The notes under the pieces are model-generated. The model made no database searches, was not told the DNA's origin, and was given only the letters and a program-made list of their open reading frames with translations. Below, one piece after another: positions 9,189 to 15,523 of a stretch of DNA of 64,000 bases. The translations under genes and the position numbers were made by a program. The first letter of the stretch is position 1; every line of letters begins with the position of its first letter. The stretch spans positions 58,726 through 122,725 of the forward strand of contig CALUJN010000002.1 in assembly GCA_944320985.1 (NCBI GenBank), given 5' to 3'. This DNA is from an uncultured Alistipes sp. Lineage in GTDB: Bacteria > Bacteroidota > Bacteroidia > Bacteroidales > Rikenellaceae.

Positions 9189-9434
9189 CTATTGCTGTTG
9201 CTCGCTCAGGATACGCATCGCAACATCCAGAATCGTCGTGTCGTCCAACGTAACTACTCCGCCGTCCGGCCCCGGCTCGAAGTGCACTCCAACACACTCC
9301 TTCGCCGCATGGCTCCCTCCGAAATAGTTGCGGACCGTCTCGACATCGATTCCTAACTCATCTGCAATGCGCTGCGAACTGCCACTCGGCAGCCGATCCT
9401 TGATACGGCGCAACTCGTTAAATGTGATAATCAT
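9189..9434 (-). CDS. Small helix-turn-helix DNA-binding protein
   Basis: An 81-residue protein beginning MIITFNELRRIKDRLPSGS. Residues 15-40 (GSSQRIADELGIDVETVRNYFGG) read as a helix-turn-helix, and the second half (VHFEPGPDGGVVTLDDTTILDVAMRIL) is a conserved acidic strand-helix. Small proteins of this type occur across Bacteroidales and are usually annotated only as DNA-binding protein; their targets are unknown to me. It is a stand-alone gene with its own terminator. The upstream AT-rich stretch (9470-9520) probably carries its promoter. Confidence 0.82.
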   Translation of the reverse strand: MIITFNELRRIKDRLPSGSSQRIADELGIDVETVRNYFGGSHAAKECVGVHFEPGPDGGVVTLDDTTILDVAMRILSEQQQ

Positions 9435-9881
9435 ATCCGTAGATTTTATGGTTGATGGTTCTTGAACACTAAGTTAATACAATTTTGCGGATTTGCAAAA
9501 TTTAAATCCCAAAAACCTCAAAAAAATGCAACCCGAACGTAACCAAAACGCAACATGTATCCCCAAAAAGCGAAAGGATCCCCTCCCCGCGCCGCATACA
9601 CTCACCCGATCAGCAACCCGACAGGCGGCATTCATCAAAAAACGGTTGGAAGCATCACCTTGCTTCCAACCGTTTCATACGTATCTTCTACCGAGGTTTC
9701 CGGACCCCTCTCACTCTCCGGGCACATTCCCGAACCCTTCTACTGTTCCTCTCCAGACTCGTTTCCGAATTCCTTTCCAGCTCCCCTTCGGCTCCTTTCC
9801 TGTTTCCTTTCTGTTCCCTGCCGGCTCCTCGTCGGTTCCCGTTCCAGTTTCCCTTCGGTTCCCTCCCGGCACCCCGCCGGA
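9435..9881. other. Intergenic stretch with a purine-rich 3' untranslated region
   Basis: No gene is supported. 9690-9881 is strongly strand-biased: the minus strand, directly after the stop of the Tyr-rich lipoprotein, is almost all purine with repeated GGGAA/GGAAC/GGAGC words. It runs about 200 nt until the terminator at 9637-9675. The rest (9435-9636) holds the promoter area of the small HTH gene. Confidence 0.55.
9637..9675 (-). terminator. Strong terminator of the FKBP-like lipoprotein operon
   Basis: A perfect 15-bp stem (AAACGGTTGGAAGCA with its complement, 9640-9675) with a six-base loop, followed by a U-run on the minus strand. It lies about 205 bp after the stop of the lipoprotein gene at 9882. 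Confidence 0.8.
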
Positions 9882-11483
9882 CTATTCGTCGGCCGGCTCG
9901 ATATAGATCTGGAAGATCAACGGCGTGTAGGGTGGAATCTCCGTCGAAATCGTCGTCGTAGTCTCCGTCGTGGAGTCGTCGTAACCGTAACCGTAATTAT
10001 AATAGTAGCTGTTATAGTAGTCGTAATAGTAGTTCCCGTAGTAACTGCCGTAATAGCTGTTGCCGTAGTAACTGTTCAGGTAGTTGTAATAATTCAGGTA
10101 GTCGAAATAGCTCGACGAATAACCCGACGAGCCGCCGCTTGTCGTCGTACTGCCCGTACGCCCCGTTGCACCGTAGGCCTGGCTCGAGATCGTCACAAAC
10201 TCAGCCCACTGGCCATAACAAAGATTCGGGATCACGTAATAATAGGAAGAGATCAGCGAACTCCGGTCCTCTTCCGGCGTATAGGTCAGCGCCGAGCCTT
10301 CGGAGGAGACCTCTCCATAGATCAACTCCTTCACTTCGTCGATATTCGTATCGAAGATGAAGCCGTCGAGGAACCGGCCGATATACCAGATCTTCGCCTC
10401 GCCGTTCAGCCCCACCGAATCCGCCTCGGGATGCCCCACACCCGGGTGCGTGTACTCCTCATCGGCATGGAAACGCTCCTTGAGCACCTCGGCGATCTTC
10501 GTCTCCAGATCCGAACCGTCATACGGGGCAAAACCTACGTTGTAGGGGCGGTTCTGCCACAGATAGCTATTCTCCTCATCCTTGACCGCGAAGTCAAAAT
10601 TCAAGTTGTCGGAGGCCTGCGTCGGATCGTAGCACAGATCCACATAGACCTGCGCCACCGTATCGCAGACACTCACCCAGCGATAGCCATCCTCCCGCAA
10701 TTTGTAAGGATGATGCTCATCGTCGTAACTCGTCGGGATCTTCGATGAACCCGGCTCGTCGCCCTCCTCCGTATAGAGCCACAGGCCGCCGTTCGCACCG
10801 CAGAACGAATCCACCTCCGAACCTTCGCTCTCCAAGGGGTTCTTGACGATGTTCTTGACCTCCAGCTCCACGATGAACGGACGCTGCGAACTGAGCGAAT
10901 ACTGACCCTCATAGCCACCTTCGCCCTCTACGCCGCTGGAACCGACAATCCGCGACGGCATGTAGAGACGGATCTTCGAGCCCTTGCGCAGTTCAAGTTC
11001 GGTCGTCAGACCCGGAATGAGATCCTTGTTGTCCTCCACATACTTCTCGCCGAGATGAAGCACATTCCGCATGGCCAGGTACGTCCCCTCCATGAGATTC
11101 GTATTGACCACACCGCAATAACGGTAATACGGCACGTAGTGGGTATATTTCGAGAACGTGTTGACCAACTTGGCCTCCGCGGCTCGGCGCGTCAGGACGA
11201 TGTTGCCGCTAAGGTCCCGACCCGAAAAGTCGAAACGAACCCAGCACGCCGTATCCCGCAACGGCTTGACATCGGTGAGCGCCTCCCCGACGTCGAGCAC
11301 CTCGACGTAATAGTGTCCGTCACTCTGAAGATTTCCAAGCAACTCCGGGCGATTCTGCGTCATCCAGGCCTCCAGCGCCTGGTCTTCGAACTTGTCGTAC
11401 GATTCCGACTCCTCCTTGGCGCATGAACCCAACAACAGTATTCCGACAACCGGAAGATAGAGCAAACGGGTAATCAACTTCAT
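9882..11483 (-). CDS. FKBP-like lipoprotein with Tyr-rich insertion
   Basis: A 533-residue lipoprotein (signal MKLITRLLYLPVVGILLLGSC, lipid Cys at 21). The C-terminal ending PPYTPLIFQIYIEPADE resembles the last strand of FKBP-type peptidyl-prolyl isomerases (P-x-x-PL-x-F-x-I). The neighbour upstream is also FKBP-like, so I infer one or two degenerate FKBP domains; similar lipoproteins in Bacteroidales are called DUF4827. Residues about 456-503, just before that last strand, contain 22 Tyr in 48 residues (SYYGSYYGNYYYDYY), encoded by imperfect short repeats at about 9972-10118. Isomerase activity is unproven, and the insertion would sit where an FKBP loop normally lies. It is co-transcribed with the upstream gene (33 bp gap). 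Confidence 0.72.
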   Translation of the reverse strand: MKLITRLLYLPVVGILLLGSCAKEESESYDKFEDQALEAWMTQNRPELLGNLQSDGHYYVEVLDVGEALTDVKPLRDTACWVRFDFSGRDLSGNIVLTRRAAEAKLVNTFSKYTHYVPYYRYCGVVNTNLMEGTYLAMRNVLHLGEKYVEDNKDLIPGLTTELELRKGSKIRLYMPSRIVGSSGVEGEGGYEGQYSLSSQRPFIVELEVKNIVKNPLESEGSEVDSFCGANGGLWLYTEEGDEPGSSKIPTSYDDEHHPYKLREDGYRWVSVCDTVAQVYVDLCYDPTQASDNLNFDFAVKDEENSYLWQNRPYNVGFAPYDGSDLETKIAEVLKERFHADEEYTHPGVGHPEADSVGLNGEAKIWYIGRFLDGFIFDTNIDEVKELIYGEVSSEGSALTYTPEEDRSSLISSYYYVIPNLCYGQWAEFVTISSQAYGATGRTGSTTTSGGSSGYSSSYFDYLNYYNYLNSYYGNSYYGSYYGNYYYDYYNSYYYNYGYGYDDSTTETTTTISTEIPPYTPLIFQIYIEPADE

Positions 11484-11516
11484 ATTTCGTTTTCCGATTC
11501 TAAATCCAATAAATTA

Positions 11517-12116
11517 TCATTCGACGGCATCCACCGTAAAGAACCACGCTATGGGGCTTTCCCGCGGGATGGTGCTGAAATTGCTGTCGCCGTAGGCCAT
11601 GTTGTAGGTCATGTAGGCCTCGACCTCGTCACCTTCGCGACATCCCAATAACGCAAGCCGCAGACCGTTTAGTATGTCGCCACGCATTTCGATCCGAAGC
11701 GGCTCGAACGTCCAGCCCCCTTCACCGACACTCAGTCCCAACTCCCGATAGGCATTCTCCAGCAACGGGTCGTTCGACCAGAAGGGGAACGTCGAATCGG
11801 TGATGTTCGAAAACTGGAACACATACGTCCGAAAGGTGATCGTCACCGTGGAGTTGGGGCCCACCTCGGCGCGGTTCGCACGATCCGGATCGTAGATGTT
11901 CTTGACATACCGGTAAACCGTATTCCCCGAAGCCGTATAATAGGGCAACTGGCTCCCCTCCTCGACCGACGTATCGGGAATCAACGTCGGAGAATGGGTC
12001 CGTTCCAGGTACGAAACAAGCTTCTCGCGCTGTTCGGAGAGCGTATCTTCCTCTTCCGAACACCCGAGAACGAACAGCGGAAATGCCAAATACAGGATGA
12101 AGAACAATCGTTTCAT
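11517..12116 (-). CDS. FKBP-type peptidyl-prolyl isomerase-like lipoprotein
   Basis: A 199-residue lipoprotein: MKRLFFILYLAFPLFVLGCSEEED has a lipobox with Cys at 19. The C-terminal half reads like an FKBP fold: ILNGLRLALLGCREGDEVEAYM, then MAYGDSNFSTIPRESPIAWFFTV, equivalent to the GL-G-M-x-G-E, AYG and I-P-x-x-S-x-L-x-F blocks of FKBPs. Several active-site aromatic residues cannot be confirmed, so a chaperone or binding role is as likely as catalysis. ATG at 12116 is preferred over an upstream M at 12134 because the promoter box at 12132-12139 covers the latter. It is first gene of a two-gene operon. Confidence 0.75.
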   Translation of the reverse strand: MKRLFFILYLAFPLFVLGCSEEEDTLSEQREKLVSYLERTHSPTLIPDTSVEEGSQLPYYTASGNTVYRYVKNIYDPDRANRAEVGPNSTVTITFRTYVFQFSNITDSTFPFWSNDPLLENAYRELGLSVGEGGWTFEPLRIEMRGDILNGLRLALLGCREGDEVEAYMTYNMAYGDSNFSTIPRESPIAWFFTVDAVE

Positions 12117-12131
12117 CGGCATACAATCGTG

Positions 12132-12139
12132 CAAATGTA
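12132..12139 (-). promoter_or_regulatory. Predicted -7 element of the FKBP-like operon
   Basis: TACATTTG on the minus strand, 15 bp upstream of the ATG at 12116. Confidence 0.6.
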
Positions 12140-12203
12140 CAAAAACAATCCGATTTCCATGAAGAAGAAACGTAAAATTTCGTCCCGTAGCGTCCGAAGG
12201 GGC

Positions 12204-12236
12204 AAAAAAAAGAGGACAGACTCGCTATCCTCTTTT
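12204..12236 (-). terminator. Terminator overlapping the end of the small membrane-protein gene
   Basis: The stem AAAAGAGGA/TCCTCTTTT (12208-12236) contains the last codons and the stop of the 51-residue gene at 12225, and is followed by a U-run on the minus strand (A-run 12204-12211). Confidence 0.65.
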
Positions 12237-12380
12237 GTGATGGTATGCATAATCCCGGTGGGGATTCTGCAACTGGTGCAGTCGGTGCTGGCGCACTCCG
12301 TAGACTATCAGGGCCAGCACAAAGGCTCCGGCGATGATACCGAGCATGAGATACAGGAATCCTGTTGGAAATTCGCCCAT
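12225..12380 (-). CDS. Small single-pass membrane protein
   Basis: A 51-residue protein, MGEFPTGFLYLMLGIIAGAF..., with one hydrophobic helix (about 8-28) and a basic, His-rich tail (RQHRLHQLQNPHRDYAYHHKRG). No family is recognised. It is supported by its own TACATTTG promoter element at 12405-12412, which also rules out the in-frame start at 12407, and by a terminator overlapping its stop. The tail rich in His and Arg suggests the C-terminus faces the cytosol; function unknown. Confidence 0.6.
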   Translation of the reverse strand: MGEFPTGFLYLMLGIIAGAFVLALIVYGVRQHRLHQLQNPHRDYAYHHKRG

Positions 12381-12404
12381 GTGTCGTTTGGTTTTAAACT
12401 TCGA

Positions 12405-12412
12405 CAAATGTA
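12405..12412 (-). promoter_or_regulatory. Predicted -7 element of the small membrane-protein gene
   Basis: TACATTTG on the minus strand, 24 bp before the ATG at 12380; a CAAAA at 12430 gives a -33-like TTTTG with a 17-bp spacer. Confidence 0.55.
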
Positions 12413-12522
12413 GCGCAATTCCCCTGCCACAAAAGACGAAATACGATCCCTTGGGGTCGCAGATGAATTCCAGGACGTTTCGGCACGCGAAAAAGGCCGT
12501 TCCTGCGATCGGAGCAACCGGA

Positions 12523-13110
12523 TCAGAGGCGCTTCAGCGCCATGCGCACCACCTCTTCGACCGGAGCCGCGGGCTCTTCACGCACGACACTCCGAACCGC
12601 TTTCTCGGCGGCGCCCCGGGCAAAGCCCAGCATGACAAGGGCCTCCAATGCCTCCTCGACAATCCCGCCGTCGGGCGTTGCAGGCTGTACGCCGTCACCG
12701 CCGGTATCGAGCGTCATGAGCTTGCCGCTCAACTCGACGATGATCTTCTGCGCCGTCTTGAGGCCCAGCCCCTTGACATTTTTCAGCAGCACGGCGTTTC
12801 CCGACGAGATGATTCCCTGCAATTCGCGCGGCGAATAGGTCGAAAGGATCATCCGCGCCGTATTCCCGCCTACGCCCGAAACGCTGATCAACAGCCGGAA
12901 CAGCTCCCGTTCGACCTTCGTCGAGAATCCGTAGAGCAGCTGCGCATCCTCACGCACGACATAATGAACAAAAAGTTTCGCCTCCGCGGCATGCTCGATG
13001 GCCGTATAGGTTTCAAGCGAAATATGCAGGTAATAACCCACGCCGCCCACGTCGATCACGGCATAGGCCGGGGCCACTTCGGCAACTCTTCCCTGGAGAT
13101 ACTCGTACAT
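12523..13110 (-). CDS. ruvA: Holliday junction branch migration protein RuvA
   Basis: A 195-residue protein of normal length that binds four-way junctions and loads the RuvB motor during recombination repair. Domain I (OB fold) starts MYEYLQGRVAEVAP and has DVGGVGYYLHIS. Domain II has the two helix-hairpin-helix motifs (LISVSGVGGNTARMIL and LLKNVKGLGLKTAQKIIVEL). Domain III is the C-terminal UBA-like helix bundle (EEALEALVMLGFARGAAEKAV) that contacts RuvB. ATG at 13110 matches the family start; a longer in-frame extension reaches 13350 but has no homology. ruvB and ruvC are not in the window. Confidence 0.96.
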   Translation of the reverse strand: MYEYLQGRVAEVAPAYAVIDVGGVGYYLHISLETYTAIEHAAEAKLFVHYVVREDAQLLYGFSTKVERELFRLLISVSGVGGNTARMILSTYSPRELQGIISSGNAVLLKNVKGLGLKTAQKIIVELSGKLMTLDTGGDGVQPATPDGGIVEEALEALVMLGFARGAAEKAVRSVVREEPAAPVEEVVRMALKRL

Positions 13111-13301
13111 CTTCTTCCGATATGAAATCCGCACGCCCTGCGTGACTTGCCTTCCTCTCTCGAAAGGGTTCGGGGCTGAATCCGAACCCCTCGCAAGCCT
13201 CCGTATGCCGCACCGTGACGGCCGGATCCGCAATCTGCACGGAGCGGTGCGATAAATGCGATAAAATTGTCTTCCCAAAAGCAAAAATAAAGATTTTTTT
13301 T

Positions 13302-13309
13302 TACCTTTG
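13302..13309 (+). promoter_or_regulatory. Predicted -7 element of the Skp-like gene
   Basis: TACCTTTG preceded by a T-run, 41 bp before the ATG at 13351. Confidence 0.6.
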
Positions 13310-13350
13310 TGTTTCAAAAGCAGAATATTTAACCAAACATCTCGAAACAA

Positions 13351-13938
13351 ATGAAAAAAACGCTATTCCCGGCATTGGCTGCGGCTCTCGTCCTCGCGGC
13401 CTGCGGTACGAAAACCGCGGAACAGGCCGAAGCCCCCGGCGAAACGCCGACCCAGGAGGTAATCTCCAGCGACATCGCCTACATACAGGTCGAAGCCGTC
13501 CTGGCACAGTGCGACCTCTACCAGAAAGAGGGCGTGGCTCTGCAGGAGAAGACCCAGAAGGCTCAGAAAAGTTGGGCCCAGCGTGAAAAAAATCTCCAGG
13601 CCGAGGCCGCTCAACTGCAGGAAAAGTATGAAAAGGGCTTGATCACCTCCCGCGACGCCCAGGCACAGCAGGAGAGCATCCAGAAAAAGGTCGCTTCCTA
13701 TCAGGCAAATGCCCAGAAAGAGGCGCAGACCCTCGATGAAGAGAACTTCGTATTCTCGAACCGTGCGCAGGATCTGCTTCACCGAGCCGTGAAGGAGATC
13801 AACGCCGACGGAAAGTACAAACTCATCATCAACGCTTCGGCGCTGATCGATGCCGACTCGACACTCGACATCACGCCGGCCATTCTGGCAAAGGTCAACG
13901 AGCTCTATGCCGCAGACCAGAAGGAGGCTAAAAAATAG
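13351..13938 (+). CDS. OmpH/Skp-family periplasmic chaperone, lipoprotein form
   Basis: A 195-residue protein. MKKTLFPALAAALVLAACGTK is a lipoprotein signal (Cys 18), so the protein should be membrane-anchored rather than soluble like E. coli Skp. DIAYIQVEAVLAQC is the family's first strand. A long charged coiled coil follows (about 65-135, rich in Gln/Lys/Glu), then the conserved closing block KYKLIINASALIDADSTLDITPAILAKVNELY. The family holds unfolded outer-membrane proteins in the periplasm as a trimer. It is monocistronic between its own promoter and a strong terminator. Confidence 0.9.
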   Translation: MKKTLFPALAAALVLAACGTKTAEQAEAPGETPTQEVISSDIAYIQVEAVLAQCDLYQKEGVALQEKTQKAQKSWAQREKNLQAEAAQLQEKYEKGLITSRDAQAQQESIQKKVASYQANAQKEAQTLDEENFVFSNRAQDLLHRAVKEINADGKYKLIINASALIDADSTLDITPAILAKVNELYAADQKEAKK

Positions 13939-13957
13939 CCCGGATCCCAAGAACAAA

Positions 13958-13995
13958 AAACCGACTTCCCGCATGTGAGGAAGTCGGTTTTTTTT
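13958..13995 (+). terminator. Terminator of the Skp-like gene
   Basis: A 12-bp stem AAACCGACTTCC/GGAAGTCGGTTT (13958-13990) followed by a run of T to 13995, 20 bp past the stop. Confidence 0.9.
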
Positions 13996-13997
13996 CA

Positions 13998-14005
13998 TAC
14001 ATTTG
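13998..14005 (+). promoter_or_regulatory. Predicted -7 element of cdaA
   Basis: TACATTTG, 39 bp before the ATG at 14045 and immediately after the preceding terminator. Confidence 0.6.
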
Positions 14006-14044
14006 CACTCGCAACATCGAAAAACCGTTTAAATTCCGCATGCA

Positions 14045-14848
14045 ATGGGATTCGTTCCGTTCACTTTCGTCGATCTGATAGACATCATCCTGGTGGCCAT
14101 GATCATGTACTGGATCTACCGCATGACAAAAGGCACCAATGCGCCCTATATTCTCTCGGGAATCATCGCCGTCTACCTGCTCTGGGTCGTCGTCCGCACG
14201 CTGAACATGGAACTCCTGTCGACCATCCTCGGACAGTTGATCTCCGTAGGAGCCATCGCACTGATTATCGTCTTCCAACCCGAGTTGCGCCGCTTCCTCC
14301 AGATGATCGGCATGCGGCAAAAACACTTCACCTTCATCACCCGCATCTTCTCCTCGGGAGAGGACACCGTACAGACGAACATCGCTCCGATCGTCACGGC
14401 CTGCCGCGAAATGGCCGAAGCCAAGACCGGAGCACTGATTGTCATCGGACAGCAGAGTGATCTGAGACTCATCGCAGAAGGCGGTATCGCCCTCGATGCC
14501 AAGGTCTCCACCCCGCTGCTGAAGAACATCTTCTTCAAGAATGCGCCGCTGCACGACGGAGCCGTCGTGATCGAAGGTGATCGGGTCGTGGCAGCGAAAT
14601 GCATCCTTCCGGTGACGCAAAGCGATGTTCCCAAATCGTTCGGAACACGACACCGGGCCGCAATCGGCATGAGTGAAATCTCCGATGCCATCATCATCGT
14701 CGTATCGGAGGAGACCGGAGAGATCGCCATCGCTCAGGGGGGCGATATCCGCCAGCATCTTGATCCGGCACGGTTGCAGCAGACCCTGCAGCGCTATCTG
14801 ACCATCAACTCCCGCAAGCGTTCCAAAAACAACGAAGTAGCCGAATAA
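14045..14848 (+). CDS. cdaA: Diadenylate cyclase CdaA (c-di-AMP synthase)
   Basis: A 267-residue membrane enzyme joining two ATP into cyclic di-AMP, a second messenger for osmotic and cell-wall control. Three membrane helices lie in the first ~80 residues (LIDIILVAMIMYWIYRM, YILSGIIAVYLLWVVV, ISVGAIALIIVFQ). The DisA_N catalytic domain follows, with both signatures: PLHDGAVVIEGD (the DGA motif, around residue 170) and FGTRHRAAIGMSE (the RHR motif, around 200). Length and layout match CdaA rather than DisA. Two 29-nt palindromic units start 2 bp after its stop codon. Confidence 0.95.
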   Translation: MGFVPFTFVDLIDIILVAMIMYWIYRMTKGTNAPYILSGIIAVYLLWVVVRTLNMELLSTILGQLISVGAIALIIVFQPELRRFLQMIGMRQKHFTFITRIFSSGEDTVQTNIAPIVTACREMAEAKTGALIVIGQQSDLRLIAEGGIALDAKVSTPLLKNIFFKNAPLHDGAVVIEGDRVVAAKCILPVTQSDVPKSFGTRHRAAIGMSEISDAIIIVVSEETGEIAIAQGGDIRQHLDPARLQQTLQRYLTINSRKRSKNNEVAE

Positions 14849-14850
14849 CC

Positions 14851-14879
14851 CCGGTCTAAGAGACCGGTATTAGAGGCGA
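14851..14879 (+). repeat. 29-nt palindromic unit, copy B
   Basis: Stem CCGGTCT/AGACCGG around AAG, followed by TATTAGAGGCGA. It starts 2 bp after the cdaA stop and is joined without a gap to copy C. Confidence 0.65.
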
Positions 14880-14908
14880 CGGGCTTAAAAAGCCCGTTTT
14901 AGGGGCGG
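14880..14908 (+). repeat. 29-nt palindromic unit, copy C
   Basis: Stem CGGGCTT/AAGCCCG around AAA, followed by TTTTAGGGGCGG, matching copy A in loop and tail while the stem differs by a compensated base pair. Its GGCGG tail also opens a further hairpin (GGCGGAGAT at 14904-14912 with ATCTCCGCC at 14936-14944), which could terminate ybaK on the other strand. Confidence 0.65.
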
Positions 14909-14946
14909 AGATATGTCCGAAAGGATCGGAAGCAAATCTCCGCCAA

Positions 14947-15441
14947 TCACTCCGGAAGCCGGCTGATCTCGGCGAAAGTCGCATGCACGTACGCCGCCAA
15001 CTCCTTCGGTACCACACGCAGTTGAAGTCCCCGCACCCCCGCACTGATGTAGATAAACGGAAGCGCTTCGGCCGTAGAGTGAATATAGGTCGGAAAGGAT
15101 TTCTTCATGCCGATCGGCGAACAGCCCCCGCGGATGTAGCCCGTCACCGGAAGCAGCTCCTTCATCGGAATCAGATCGCACTTCTTGTTGCCCGAAACAC
15201 GCGCTGCAGCCTTCAGATCCACCTCATGGTCGCCCGGGACCACACAGACGAAATACCCCGTCCGGTCGCCCTTCAGAACCAACGTCTTGAAGACCGTCGA
15301 GATATCCTCTCCCAACTGTTCGGCTACGTGTGTTGCAGCCAGATTCTCTTCGTCAACCTCATACGGAACCAGTTCGTAGGCGATTTTCGCCCGGTCGAGC
15401 AATCGTGCAGCATTCGTTTTTTCAACTTTCCCGTGTGCCAT
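14947..15441 (-). CDS. ybaK: Cys-tRNA(Pro)/YbaK-type aminoacyl-tRNA deacylase
   Basis: A 164-residue cytosolic editing enzyme that hydrolyses Cys wrongly attached to tRNA-Pro. The length is typical of YbaK. Visible family blocks are NAARLLDRAKIAYELVPYEV, the catalytic-pocket segment VFKTLVLKGDRTGYFVCVVPGD, ARVSGNKKCDLIP and VTGYIRGGCSPIGMKKSFPTYI, where the GGCSPxG loop is characteristic. The start at 15441 follows a TACCTTTG promoter box at 15470-15477. It is convergent with cdaA; the 98 bp between them are occupied by palindromic units and a hairpin. Confidence 0.94.
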   Translation of the reverse strand: MAHGKVEKTNAARLLDRAKIAYELVPYEVDEENLAATHVAEQLGEDISTVFKTLVLKGDRTGYFVCVVPGDHEVDLKAAARVSGNKKCDLIPMKELLPVTGYIRGGCSPIGMKKSFPTYIHSTAEALPFIYISAGVRGLQLRVVPKELAAYVHATFAEISRLPE

Positions 15442-15469
15442 TTGCCTCTTTTTTTCCTGCGATTTGTCA

Positions 15470-15477
15470 CAAAGGTA
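15470..15477 (-). promoter_or_regulatory. Predicted -7 element of ybaK
   Basis: TACCTTTG on the minus strand, 28 bp before the ATG; divergent from the promoter at 15509. Confidence 0.6.
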
Positions 15478-15508
15478 ATTTATTTTCCGCGAATCTGAAC
15501 TTTTTCGC

Positions 15509-15516
15509 TACATTTG
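15509..15516 (+). promoter_or_regulatory. Predicted -7 element of the DUF5686 gene
   Basis: TACATTTG ends 7 bp before the ATG at 15524, which predicts a leaderless transcript unless the second ATG at 15536 is used. Confidence 0.6.
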
Positions 15517-15523
15517 TCTCCGT

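Noticed and set aside
9555-10748. 397-codon plus-strand frame with a long Val/Ile-rich stretch
   Set aside because: The Val/Ile run is the antisense of the Tyr-rich codons of the lipoprotein and imitates a membrane segment.
14851-14908. CRISPR array
   Set aside because: The two 29-nt units are directly adjacent with no spacer and no cas genes are in the window.
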